A stretch of 64,000 nt of DNA from Leisingera methylohalidivorans DSM 14336 (GCF_000511355.1 NC_023135.1:3772838-3836837), one strand, 5' to 3'; shown: positions 46,900 through 54,871, numbered from the stretch's first letter. Notes: generated from the letters alone by a model not told the origin. Made by a program: numbers and translations.

Positions 46900-47572
46900 G
46901 GCCCGCGCGGCTGGCAGCAGGGTAATCGCACTCGGCATAGCCGCCATTGTTGCGCTTCTGGTGATTGCCGGCACTGTTCTCTTGCTGACGCTGCCTGATG
47001 CCAATGCCTTTAATGCGCGGGTTGAGCAGCTGTTTGTCGAAAATGACCTGACAGCCCAAGCCGAGATCAAACTGCTGGAAATCCTGGCCCAGTCCGGCAC
47101 CGCCTTTGCCGACACGCTGACCAGTTACCGGATGGTTATCTTTGTCTTGCTGCTGTTCGCCACTGCGATGATGGTGGCTGCACTGACGGTGCTTGGCATG
47201 CTGGTGATGCTCAACCGCCGCATGGCGCAGATCGAACGCTCCGGCATACAGGTGAACGAACTTCTGATCAGCCGCGATGAAAACACTGTCTACCTGAACA
47301 ACATGGGGTTCAAACTGACGCCGGCCGCGATGGAAACTTTGGCGGTTCTGGCAGAGGCCCGGCTCGACGATGACGTTCTGTCAGGCGCCGAGATCGAAGC
47401 GGTGATTTCGGGCCGCACCTCCGAAGATTGCGAGGAAGCCGCCGGCGCCACCCGGATCAAACGCCTGCGGGACACTCTCGGCAATCAGATGGTGAGCGAA
47501 CTGCTGGTCAAGAACATTGCTAAGCGCGGCTATGTTCTGGCCATCAGCAGAGACGTGATCCGTATGGTCTGA
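46871..47572 (+). CDS. Membrane protein with C-terminal winged-helix-like domain
   Basis: A 233-residue protein with two membrane segments (about 18-42 and 86-112) enclosing a roughly 45-residue loop, then a cytoplasmic part. The C-terminal segment RIKRLRDTLGNQMVSELLVKNIAKRGYVLAI resembles the recognition helix and wing of OmpR/ToxR-type winged helices (RLR...GYVL). This is a membrane-tethered regulator candidate with the DNA-binding-like domain at the C-terminus, the opposite order to ToxR. It overlaps the preceding secreted-protein gene. Target and signal are unknown, and DNA binding is inference. Confidence 0.62.
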   Translation: MPDPIISVSEARAAGSRVIALGIAAIVALLVIAGTVLLLTLPDANAFNARVEQLFVENDLTAQAEIKLLEILAQSGTAFADTLTSYRMVIFVLLLFATAMMVAALTVLGMLVMLNRRMAQIERSGIQVNELLISRDENTVYLNNMGFKLTPAAMETLAVLAEARLDDDVLSGAEIEAVISGRTSEDCEEAAGATRIKRLRDTLGNQMVSELLVKNIAKRGYVLAISRDVIRMV

Positions 47573-47644
47573 ACAGTTTGGCTCCGCTGTGCTCAACATC
47601 ATGTGTTCGACTCTGGAATTCCTGTCCCAGAACCCCAGATAGTC

Positions 47645-47677
47645 CAGGACCGGCCCACGCCGGCCGGTCCTGATTTT
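47645..47677 (+). terminator. Intrinsic terminator after the winged-helix gene
   Basis: CAGGACCGGCC (47645-47655) pairs with GGCCGGTCCTG (47662-47672) over a 6-nt loop, followed by ATTTT. It ends 20 nt before the next start. Confidence 0.85.
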
Positions 47678-47696
47678 CAGCACGTCTCCGGAGCAA

Positions 47697-49289
47697 ATGA
47701 CAAGGACCTCAGGGATGGATGCACAGGTACACGCACCGCAGCGAGGCTACGGCATTGTTATCGAGCCGCTTCAAGGCTTGGTCACGGCCCGGCGCAATGG
47801 CATCCTTTTGGCGCAAAGCTCCCGCGCCAAGGTGATGTATGAAACCCGGCTCCCCCCGGCGATTTATTTTCCCTTGGAAGATGTGGCAACTCCGCTATCG
47901 CCCAACACCCCCTTGCAGACCTTCTGCCCCTTCAAGGGCACGGCCAGCTACCGCGACTTATTGTTGACAGGCGGAGGTGTAGAGAACGGTGTCTGGTCTT
48001 ATGAGGAGGCGATGCCGGAGGCCGCGGCCATCTCGGACTATATCGGATTTATGCCTGGCGCCAAAGCCGAATTCGACCTGGGCAGCAACAGCATCGAGAT
48101 GCCGGACTACGGCAATATATCCGGCCCGGTGATCGATTGGCTGCTGCGGGACGCCGCCCTGATTCCGACCCCCGATGACCTTACAGCCGCTCTCGCAGAA
48201 AAATTCGTGGAGCAAGGCATCTGCTTGTCCCGCCTATCCGTCATGGCATGGTCGCTGCACCCGATGATCGCAGGCAAGAACTACATTTGGCAGAAGAGAA
48301 CCGGCAAGGTCACCACCTACGCGCCATCTTACGAAATCCACGACCACCCAGCCTATCAGAACAGCCCGTTACGCCACGTTTCCAATGGCTTGGGCGGTGT
48401 GCGTCACCGGCTCGGCTGCTGCCGGTCCACGGATGCATTCCCGATTCTTGAGGACCTGCGCAAAGAAGGCGCCACTGATTATGTCGCCATGCCGCTGCGG
48501 TTTTCCGACGGGCGCATGAATGTACTAACCCTCACCAGCGACCACCCGAACGGTTTCTCCACCGCCAATCTCGGGCTGATCTTCGAATGCTCGGATGTGA
48601 TCGCCCGTTACTATGAAATCTACATGCAGCGCGAAAACGCACAGTCGCTGCTGGAAACCTATGTCGGCAAGCGTACCGGTGCCCGGGTGCTGGGCGGCGA
48701 AATCCGGCGCGGCGACGGAGATGAAATCGACGCCGCCATTATGTTCTGCGATCTGCGCGGCTCGACCCGGCTGGAAGAGCAGCTGGGCCGCCAGGATTAT
48801 ATCGCGCTCCTGAATCAGTTCTTCGAAACCGCCTCGACCATCGTGCATGATCATGGCGGCGAGGTGCTGAAATTCATCGGCGACGCTGTGCTGGCGGTTT
48901 TCCCGGCCGGCAGCGATCCTGAAAAGGCCCGCACCCAGGCCCTTAACAGCGCCCGCACCATCGTGGCCCGGCTAGAAGAAATCGCCACCGAGGAGAACGG
49001 CCACCGCTGCGAAGCCGCCATCGGCATCGCCTATGGGCGCGTGACCTACGGCAATGTCGGCTCCCGCGAACGGCTGGATTTCACGGTGATCGGCCAGGCT
49101 GCCAATATCGCCGCCCGGCTGGGCGACTACGGCAAGACAGTCAATTACCCGGTCGTCGTCAGCCGTGACATCCTGAGCGATCCGTCACAAGGCGTTTCGC
49201 TGGGGGCGGTCACCCTGCACAACGTGTCCCAGCCGGTGACCTGTTTTGCTATCCCGGCCAAAACCGAACCGCAAGCTGCAGCCGAATAA
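47697..49289 (+). CDS. DUF427 domain - class III adenylate/guanylate cyclase fusion
   Basis: A 530-residue two-part protein. The N-terminal about 110 residues match DUF427 (MYETRLPPAIYFPLEDV, and TFCPFKGTASYRDLL, with its GVENGVWSYEEAMPEA follow-on). A middle GAF-like sensory stretch (LHPMIAGKNYIWQ, AMPLRFSDGRMNVLTLTSD) leads to a C-terminal cyclase domain (about 345-510) with the metal-binding IMFCDLRGST, the GDAVLAVFPAG loop and DFTVIGQAANIAARLGD. It should make a cyclic nucleotide in response to an unknown cue. The start at 47697 has GGAG upstream; ATG 47715 is the alternative. Intact, unlike the cyclase at 42.4-43.8 kb. Confidence 0.85.
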   Translation: MTRTSGMDAQVHAPQRGYGIVIEPLQGLVTARRNGILLAQSSRAKVMYETRLPPAIYFPLEDVATPLSPNTPLQTFCPFKGTASYRDLLLTGGGVENGVWSYEEAMPEAAAISDYIGFMPGAKAEFDLGSNSIEMPDYGNISGPVIDWLLRDAALIPTPDDLTAALAEKFVEQGICLSRLSVMAWSLHPMIAGKNYIWQKRTGKVTTYAPSYEIHDHPAYQNSPLRHVSNGLGGVRHRLGCCRSTDAFPILEDLRKEGATDYVAMPLRFSDGRMNVLTLTSDHPNGFSTANLGLIFECSDVIARYYEIYMQRENAQSLLETYVGKRTGARVLGGEIRRGDGDEIDAAIMFCDLRGSTRLEEQLGRQDYIALLNQFFETASTIVHDHGGEVLKFIGDAVLAVFPAGSDPEKARTQALNSARTIVARLEEIATEENGHRCEAAIGIAYGRVTYGNVGSRERLDFTVIGQAANIAARLGDYGKTVNYPVVVSRDILSDPSQGVSLGAVTLHNVSQPVTCFAIPAKTEPQAAAE

Positions 49290-49509
49290 CCTTGCCCCAC
49301 GGGTTCATCCCCGGATCGAGGGCAGCGCCAGCCGCCGCGCTTTGCGGGGTTTATCCTAGAGGCGGGAATGCACATTCTCGATGCACACGGGCTTTCAGGG
49401 AAACCCTGCCCCTGAATGCCTTCACAGCACTGCCCGCAGGGCAGTGCCATGCCCAAGGCTGTTTCGCCTGCATCTGTGATGCAGGCAAAAGGCGCGGGAG
49501 GCTGCTGGA
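49290..49509. other. Convergent intergenic region with several perfect hairpins
   Basis: 220 nt between two converging stops. It contains GCACTGCCC/GGGCAGTGC (49427-49447, 3-nt loop), GCCTGCATC/GATGCAGGC (49466-49486, 3-nt loop) and a smaller TTCAGGG/CCCTGAA pair near 49395-49415. No T-run follows them, so simple terminators are not obvious. No coding frame is supported. Confidence 0.6.
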
Positions 49510-50544
49510 TCAGCCGGTCACCGATGACCGTTGTGCGTCATCCCCCATTGAGATCAGCAGCGGAGCCTCCGCCTGCCGCACTTTAAAGTCCGCCTTTCCG
49601 GCCACCCCTTTCCAATTTATTTGCGCCAGGGACTGGGCCACGGCGCCGCCCAGGGTGGTTCCGGGGCCGGTCACGATGAACAGGTCCGGCGCAAACTCAC
49701 ATGCTGCATTCTGCACCGCACGGGTGAAGTCATAGGTCTCCACCACCTGATGCCCCAGCGTGTAATCCCACAGCGCCTGTTTATCCGTGCCTCCCGGCCA
49801 CCAAATCTGCCCGCGGCCGTCGATCAGCGGCACATCCGGCTGGGTGAACATCTCGGCACTCAGCCGGCTGCGCCCCTCAGCCGCCACCGGCGCCTGCAGG
49901 GCAGTATGGAACGCGGCGTGGTTGGCCAGCCGCATGGGAAAGCGGTCGTCCAGCACCGGCACCGCGGCCTCGAACGCTGTCAATCCGGCCTCGTTTCCGG
50001 CCAGCACCAGCATCCCGCCCAAATCAATCGACAGCGCTAGATCATGGTCTTCGCGTGTATTAAGCTCTGCCGCCAAGGTCAGCAGCTCAGTCTTGCGGCG
50101 CGGGTTATCCTGCCAATCTGGTCCGGCAAAGGGATAGACCAGCTGGCCGCCGATCAGCTGCTGCTGCATCAGCGTGCCCATGGTGTTCACCACCTTGAAC
50201 CCATCCGCCGCGCTCAGCGCCCCGGCCGCCGCCAGCGCGGTGTACCAGCCCATGGAGTTGCCGGTAACCGCGACAATTTCGATGCCCTTGGCGAGCGACT
50301 GCGCATCTGCCAGCGTTGAGGCATAAATCAATGGCGACGCAATATCCCCGCGTGAATACTTCGACACCGAGAACCGCGTGGCACCATCCAGCGCTGTGAG
50401 TTCTTCCTGCCCGGCGGCAAGGCGCTGCGCGTCAAATCCGGCGAGCAGAGCTGCCTTGTCCGCGTGATGACGGTGCAAATAGCCCAGTTCCGCCTTGTTA
50501 TAGGTACCCCGCCCCGGGCAGATAAGAACGGCCGTCCGGGTCAT
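49510..50544 (-). CDS. FabD-like acyltransferase (malonyl-CoA:ACP transacylase fold)
   Basis: A 344-residue protein of the FabD/acyltransferase fold. The nucleophile elbow is GNSMG (Ser, in VAVTGNSMGWYTAL), where FabD usually has GHSLG, and the catalytic His is probably in NHAAFHTAL. ICPGRGTYNKAELGYLH at the N-terminus and VTGPGTTLGGAVAQSL at the C-terminus fit the fold. Its start overlaps the stop of the E1 dehydrogenase gene by 4 nt, so the two act together. True malonyl specificity is doubtful; a role in acyl-CoA or acyl-ACP handling linked to the dehydrogenase is inferred. Confidence 0.78.
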   Translation of the reverse strand: MTRTAVLICPGRGTYNKAELGYLHRHHADKAALLAGFDAQRLAAGQEELTALDGATRFSVSKYSRGDIASPLIYASTLADAQSLAKGIEIVAVTGNSMGWYTALAAAGALSAADGFKVVNTMGTLMQQQLIGGQLVYPFAGPDWQDNPRRKTELLTLAAELNTREDHDLALSIDLGGMLVLAGNEAGLTAFEAAVPVLDDRFPMRLANHAAFHTALQAPVAAEGRSRLSAEMFTQPDVPLIDGRGQIWWPGGTDKQALWDYTLGHQVVETYDFTRAVQNAACEFAPDLFIVTGPGTTLGGAVAQSLAQINWKGVAGKADFKVRQAEAPLLISMGDDAQRSSVTG

Positions 50545-52730
50545 GACTTTGCTCCTGCCAGCTTCAATGCGGCCTCGACAATACTGTCCTTCGACGGCAG
50601 CGTCGCGCCATAGGCAGGCCCCGTTGCAATAAAGCAATCGCTGGCTGTAATCCGCGCCGTTGGAGCATCGCCTTGTTCCGCAAACAGCGCCATCAGCGCC
50701 TCCGACTGGCTGCCGGTGATCCGGCATTCGTCGACAATCAGCACATGTTTGCAGCCTTTCACCGCCTCCAGCAGCGCTGCCTCCGGCAAGGGCGCCAGCC
50801 AGCGCAGATCCACAATCCGCGCGTTCACACCCCGGACCGCCAGCTCCGCCTGCGCCTGGGCCGAGAGATACCGTCCATTGCCATAGGTCACGATGGCCAG
50901 ATCGGTGCCTTCCCCATGCACACCCGTTTCACCTAAAGCGATCCGCCGGTCCGGTGAAGGGTAGGTCCGCATCCAGCCGCCATCTTTCTCCGCATGCAGA
51001 TCCCGCATCGGATACAGAGCGATCGGCTCGACAAAGACCACCACCCGCTGTTCCTCGCGCGCCAGCCGCACCGCCTCGCGCATCATCATTGCAGCCTCGG
51101 CCCCGTCTGACGGACAGGCAATCACAATTCCGGGAATATCCCGCAGCACCGCCAACGAGTTGTCATTGTGGAAGTGCCCGCCAAAGCCTTTCTGGTAGCC
51201 GAGGCCCGCAATCCTCAGAACCATCGGGTTGGTAAACTGCCCGTTCGAGAAAAACGGCAGCGTCGCTGCCTCGCCGCGCAACTGGTCCTCGGCATTGTGC
51301 AGATAGGCCAGGAATTGGATCTCAGGAATGGGCACAAACCCATTGTGGCCCATACCGATCGCCAGCCCCAGGATCGACTGCTCATCCAGCAGCGTGTCGA
51401 TCACCCGGTCCGGTCCGAACCGCTGCTGCAATTTTTGGGAGACACCATAGACGCCGCCCTTGCGGCCTACATCCTCCCCCATCATAATGATCTCGCCATG
51501 CTCCAGCATCAAATCGGTCAAAGCCCAGTTGATCAGCCGCGACATCGGCTGCGGCTCCTCCATCGCCCGCATGTCGCTGCCGAACGCCGCCGCCCGCTCC
51601 TCTAAGCGCGGGCCATTGGTGGGCGAACAATCCCGCTTTGGGGGGATCAGGCTGACAGCTACATCTTCTGCCGTTTTCAGATGCGGCCGTGTTACCGCTT
51701 CGGCCCGGATCCGCTCTACCCGCGCGCAAGTATCCGTGTAAACCTTCAGCGCCTCCCTGGGAGGCAGCGCCCCGGCTTCATTCAGCAGCCGCACCGAATG
51801 CAGCAGCGGATCATTGGCTTCATCCGCCTCGACCTCGGCCTTGCTGAGATAGGTGGTCGGGACATCCGCCCCGGCATGGCCGTACAGCCGCACGGTACGC
51901 AGATGCAGGAATGCCGGCTTCTTGCGGGTCCGAACATACTCCGCTGCCTCTCGCGCCACCGCAAAGGCGTTGTAGATATCCAGCCCGTCTGCCTTGAAAT
52001 ACTTGATGCCCGGCCGCTGCGCCATCGAGGCTTCGATCCACCCCTTCGGCGTTTTCACGGAAATGCCGATACCGTTGTCCTCGCAAACAAACAGCAACGG
52101 CAGCGGCGTCGACTGCACCGAGCTCCAGCCCGCGGTGTTGATTGCCCCCTGCGCGGTCGAATGGTTGGCCGAAGCGTCTCCGAAAGAGCACATGACAATG
52201 GCGTCTTCCGGCATCACCTGATGCTCCGGCTGGTGCCGCTTGGCCGCGCCGATGGAATAAGCCGCGCCCACCGCCTTTGGCAGATGCGAGGCAATGGTAG
52301 AAGTCTGCGGCGGAATCATCAGCGCCCTGGAACCCAGAACCTTGTGCCGTCCGCCTGAGGTGGGGTCTTCGCTGGAACAGGCAAAGGATAGCAGCATATC
52401 CCAGGAAATCCGCTGCCCCGGAACCTGTTCCGCCCGGGCAATCTGGAACGCCGCATCACGGTAGTGCAGGAATGCCATGTCGGTCGGACGCAGCGCCCGC
52501 GCCACCGCTGCCATCCCTTCATGCCCCGAGGATCCGATTGTATAAAACCCCTCTCCCGCTTTTTGCATTGCCCGGCTGGTCAGGTCCAGCGCCCGGCTCA
52601 GCACCTGTGCATGGAAGGTGCCGACGGCTTCTGATGCGGCAAGCGGCCCCGAAGGCGCCGCACCTGCTGGGAAGTCCGCGGCATTAACCCGGTCCAGGAA
52701 ATTCTTATGCACGATCTGGGCGCGGTCCAT
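50541..52730 (-). CDS. Fused alpha-beta 2-oxoacid dehydrogenase E1 (thiamine-diphosphate dependent)
   Basis: A 729-residue fusion of E1-alpha and E1-beta subunits, the decarboxylating component of branched-chain keto-acid, acetoin or pyruvate-type dehydrogenase complexes. The alpha half has the thiamine-diphosphate site CSFGDASANHSTAQGAINTA and VCEDNGIGISV; the beta half begins near residue 425 with MSRLINWALTDLMLEHGEIIMMGEDVGRKGGVYGVSQ and continues with FFSNGQFTNPMVLRI. E2 and E3 components are absent nearby, so it must share them or act differently. The start at 52730 (MDRAQIVHKNFLDRV) is clear. A perfect 25-bp palindrome lies 75 nt upstream. Confidence 0.88.
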   Translation of the reverse strand: MDRAQIVHKNFLDRVNAADFPAGAAPSGPLAASEAVGTFHAQVLSRALDLTSRAMQKAGEGFYTIGSSGHEGMAAVARALRPTDMAFLHYRDAAFQIARAEQVPGQRISWDMLLSFACSSEDPTSGGRHKVLGSRALMIPPQTSTIASHLPKAVGAAYSIGAAKRHQPEHQVMPEDAIVMCSFGDASANHSTAQGAINTAGWSSVQSTPLPLLFVCEDNGIGISVKTPKGWIEASMAQRPGIKYFKADGLDIYNAFAVAREAAEYVRTRKKPAFLHLRTVRLYGHAGADVPTTYLSKAEVEADEANDPLLHSVRLLNEAGALPPREALKVYTDTCARVERIRAEAVTRPHLKTAEDVAVSLIPPKRDCSPTNGPRLEERAAAFGSDMRAMEEPQPMSRLINWALTDLMLEHGEIIMMGEDVGRKGGVYGVSQKLQQRFGPDRVIDTLLDEQSILGLAIGMGHNGFVPIPEIQFLAYLHNAEDQLRGEAATLPFFSNGQFTNPMVLRIAGLGYQKGFGGHFHNDNSLAVLRDIPGIVIACPSDGAEAAMMMREAVRLAREEQRVVVFVEPIALYPMRDLHAEKDGGWMRTYPSPDRRIALGETGVHGEGTDLAIVTYGNGRYLSAQAQAELAVRGVNARIVDLRWLAPLPEAALLEAVKGCKHVLIVDECRITGSQSEALMALFAEQGDAPTARITASDCFIATGPAYGATLPSKDSIVEAALKLAGAKS

Positions 52731-53444
52731 GCGGCCTCCTTGGCGTAAACTCTGGGTGCATTTATCCGCGAGCGCGTCCCCAAGGCCAATGAGATTGCCT
52801 ACTTGTATCATTCCAAATCGGAATGATACGCGGCCAAATCAGTCCGTTTTCTCACATCAGCTTAAGGCATTTCGATGCCAGTGAGTCCGTCGGAATTGAT
52901 AGAACATAAACTGATGAAGTTTCTCGATAACTTGCAATATTCCTTTCAAGGGATTATCAGAATTGAGTCTAGCCGCTTGCCTTACCCATTCTCGGTATTG
53001 CAACTGGGCTTGTGGGTGGGCAGCCGCTCCTGGCGGCACTCGTGCCAATGTCAGTATTCCTCGGCAGCATCGCCCAACAGGACAAGCCGTCCGCCGCGGC
53101 CTTGAACTTCCTGATCGACTATAAAACTGGTAGCCTGATCGGATCCCGCCTGGATAAAAGCCACCACAATCCGCCAGCATTGCGTGATCTGCATCAGCGC
53201 GCTTTCATACCACGCTTGCACGCTGATCTCGGCCATTGGATCGAAGTCCGGGATTATATCGCAAATGATCAGATAGGCATGTGCCCTGCCCTGACTGGGC
53301 TTCTCCCTTGTGTCCGCCCCCCCCCCGTGTCCAAAATCGGTGGGCAGGGTAATGAAGGCTCCAGTTCCGGCGCCTGATCTGTGAATTCGCACTGGCGTGC
53401 CCAAGAAGACTACCGGCGGCCTAAAAGGTCTCAAACCGCTACCA
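52731..53444. other. 714-nt region without a supported gene
   Basis: After the operator-like palindrome (52805-52829) this stretch is visibly richer in A+T near 52870-52990 than its neighbours. Frames at 52857-53180 (minus), 53051-53482 (minus) and 53012-53377 (plus) are open but overlap each other and match no family I know. The segment ISVQAWYESALMQITQCWRIVVAFIQAGSD on the minus strand looks protein-like, so a decayed gene is possible. A run of C's lies near 53317-53327. Confidence 0.45.
52805..52829. promoter_or_regulatory. Perfect 25-bp palindromic operator candidate
   Basis: Arms GTATCATTCC (52805-52814) and GGAATGATAC (52820-52829) are exact complements around a 5-nt AAATC spacer, 75 nt upstream of the E1 fusion gene. 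This size and symmetry is typical of a dimeric repressor or activator site. No regulator gene is adjacent. Confidence 0.7.
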
Positions 53445-53469
53445 GGAACTTTCGGCGGTCTGAGGGGTT
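53445..53469 (+). promoter_or_regulatory. EcfG-type promoter of DUF1328 gene (copy 1)
   Basis: GGAAC (53445-53449), 16-nt spacer, GGTT (53466-53469); one mismatch from the alphaproteobacterial EcfG consensus GGAAC-N16/17-CGTT. The -10 ends 36 nt before the ATG. Confidence 0.7.
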
Positions 53470-53504
53470 TTCCTAGCAGCAACTCGCAACCGAAAGGACA
53501 CGGT

Positions 53505-53675
53505 ATGCTCTACTGGGCTCTCTTTTTCTTGGCCGTTGCCATAATTGCCGGCATTTTCGGATTTGGCGGCATCGCTTCGGCCTCCGCTGGGATAGCAAAA
53601 ATCCTGTTCTTTATTTTCCTCGCCCTGTTTGCTCTGGCACTGATAGTTAGGGTTCTTCGCGGTGCGTCCCGCTAA
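53505..53675 (+). CDS. DUF1328 family small membrane protein, copy 1
   Basis: A 56-residue protein of two hydrophobic helices (residues 3-24 and 31-49) with the family core [33 protein letters not shown]1328 (YtjA-like) proteins are small inner-membrane proteins often found in stress regulons; function unknown. The ATG at 53505 follows GAAAGGACAC. An EcfG-type promoter lies just upstream, and a paralogue at 61608 sits on the far side of the stress island. Confidence 0.88.
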   Translation: MLYWALFFLAVAIIAGIFGFGGIASASAGIAKILFFIFLALFALALIVRVLRGASR

Positions 53676-53709
53676 CCCTTACGGTTTCTGAAATCAGCGC
53701 TGCATCCGG

Positions 53710-53736
53710 CCCGGGCCGGAGCCCGGCCCGGGTTTT
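53710..53736 (+). terminator. Intrinsic terminator after DUF1328 copy 1
   Basis: CCCGGGCC (53710-53717) pairs with GGCCCGGG (53725-53732), followed by TTTT. It lies between the converging DUF1328 and phyR genes. Confidence 0.85.
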
Positions 53737-53762
53737 GCATTCCATATCCTTGCTGACACTGG

Positions 53763-54578
53763 TTAGACTTTCAGCGTTTCGGTCGAGGAAAAGAACATCG
53801 CTTGGCTCACTGCTGAACGAACCTGTTCTTCAGTATATGGCTTTGAGATAAGGAAGGCCGGTTCCGGCCCCTCGCCGGTTAACAGGCGTTCGGGGTAGGC
53901 CGTGATGAAGATCACCGGGCGATCACCGTGCTTGGCCAGGATATTATTGACAGCGTCGATACCGCTGGAGTTATCTGCCAGCTGGATGTCCGACAGGATC
54001 AAATCGGCCTGGGTCTCGGCTGCCAGCTCCAGTGCGCGGGCTTCGGTTCGGGCAATGCCAGTCACGCTGTGGCCCATTCCAGAAACGATGGCCTCGAGAT
54101 CCATTGAGATGATCGCTTCGTCCTCGATGATCATGATCTGGCCTGAGGTGGCGCGCGACATTTCGTCGTAAGCGATCGAGATCAACTCGGAGGCTTCGCT
54201 TTTGCTTACCCCCATGATGATGCCGGTATCCGCTGCACTGAATTCTTCAATTGTGTGCAGCAAAAGCGCTTCACGGGTGTTCGGAGTAAGCCGCCGCAAA
54301 TGCTTCTGAGCCTTGGCCGCCAGGCTTGTTCCGTCTTCATCTTCTCCGGCGGGTGCGCCGGAAGAGGACCAGATCGCATGAAAGACGCGGAAAAGTGCGA
54401 CTTTGGGGGAAAGCCTGCTGTCATAGTCACTTTCGCCGGAGAGAATGGCCTCCAGCGAAGCCAGCGCATATTTGTCGCCGCTGCTCTGGCTGCCGGTCAG
54501 TGCCCGGGCGTAGCGGCGCAGGTAGGGCAGGGTTGCGCCAATCTGGCTGGCGATCAAGTCTCCCGATTGAGCGGTCAT
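53763..54578 (-). CDS. phyR: PhyR general stress response anti-anti-sigma regulator
   Basis: A 271-residue PhyR protein. The N-terminal half (about 1-140) is a sigma-factor mimic (LPYLRRYARALTGSQSSGDKYALASLEAIL, LRRLTPNTREALLLHTIEEFSAADTGIIMGVSKSEASELISIAYDEM). The C-terminal receiver has E152/D153, phosphorylation site Asp197 in ILSDIQLADNSSG, and Lys246 in LISKPY. On phosphorylation the mimic domain binds NepR and releases EcfG. It is divergent from nepR/ecfG copy 1 with overlapping promoters, the classical arrangement. It is the only phyR in the window although two NepR-EcfG pairs are present. Confidence 0.97.
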   Translation of the reverse strand: MTAQSGDLIASQIGATLPYLRRYARALTGSQSSGDKYALASLEAILSGESDYDSRLSPKVALFRVFHAIWSSSGAPAGEDEDGTSLAAKAQKHLRRLTPNTREALLLHTIEEFSAADTGIIMGVSKSEASELISIAYDEMSRATSGQIMIIEDEAIISMDLEAIVSGMGHSVTGIARTEARALELAAETQADLILSDIQLADNSSGIDAVNNILAKHGDRPVIFITAYPERLLTGEGPEPAFLISKPYTEEQVRSAVSQAMFFSSTETLKV

Positions 54579-54609
54579 TTTGCGTCGTCCCCTTTTTTGC
54601 AATACATAT

Positions 54610-54634
54610 GGAACTATACGCGCTTAAAAGCGTT
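54610..54634 (+). promoter_or_regulatory. EcfG-type promoter of nepR1-ecfG1-kinase-PLD operon
   Basis: GGAAC (54610-54614), 16 nt, CGTT (54631-54634): a perfect consensus, 37 nt before the nepR1 ATG at 54671. This implies positive autoregulation of ecfG. Confidence 0.88.
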
Positions 54635-54641
54635 TGGTTCC
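54617..54641 (-). promoter_or_regulatory. EcfG-type promoter of phyR
   Basis: On the minus strand GGAAC (54641-54637), 16 nt, CGTA (54620-54617); one mismatch. It overlaps the divergent nepR1 promoter almost completely, so polymerase cannot occupy both at once. Confidence 0.7.
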
Positions 54642-54670
54642 AGAAACTGCGCAAAAAACCGATGGATTGC

Positions 54671-54871
54671 ATGACACAGCGACAACGCGCCCGGCCGCGC
54701 AACGAACAGGCCGACCGCGAAATAGACGAAAATCTCAAGCGGGCCTTCGATCAGATTGCGAGCGAGCCTGTGCCCGACCGTTTTACCGATCTGCTGAAGC
54801 GGCTGAAGGAAAAGGAGGCGGGAAAGACCCGCGCCCAGGACCAACCGGAGGAGAACCGCTCCGATGACTGA
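54671..54871 (+). CDS. nepR: NepR anti-sigma factor, copy 1
   Basis: A 66-residue NepR: DENLKRAFDQIASEPVPDRFTDLLKRLKEKE contains the two-helix core with the conserved NLKRAF and EPVPDRF segments that clamp EcfG or PhyR. It binds and blocks EcfG until PhyR~P takes it over. The ATG at 54671 fits (an ATG three codons earlier is possible). It overlaps ecfG1 by 8 nt, so the two are coupled. Confidence 0.95.
   Translation: MTQRQRARPRNEQADREIDENLKRAFDQIASEPVPDRFTDLLKRLKEKEAGKTRAQDQPEENRSDD

Noticed and set aside
53051..53482. Minus-strand 143-codon frame upstream of the DUF1328 gene
   Set aside because: Its first part overlaps the EcfG promoter region, and no family is recognisable. Kept only as a possible gene remnant in the findings.
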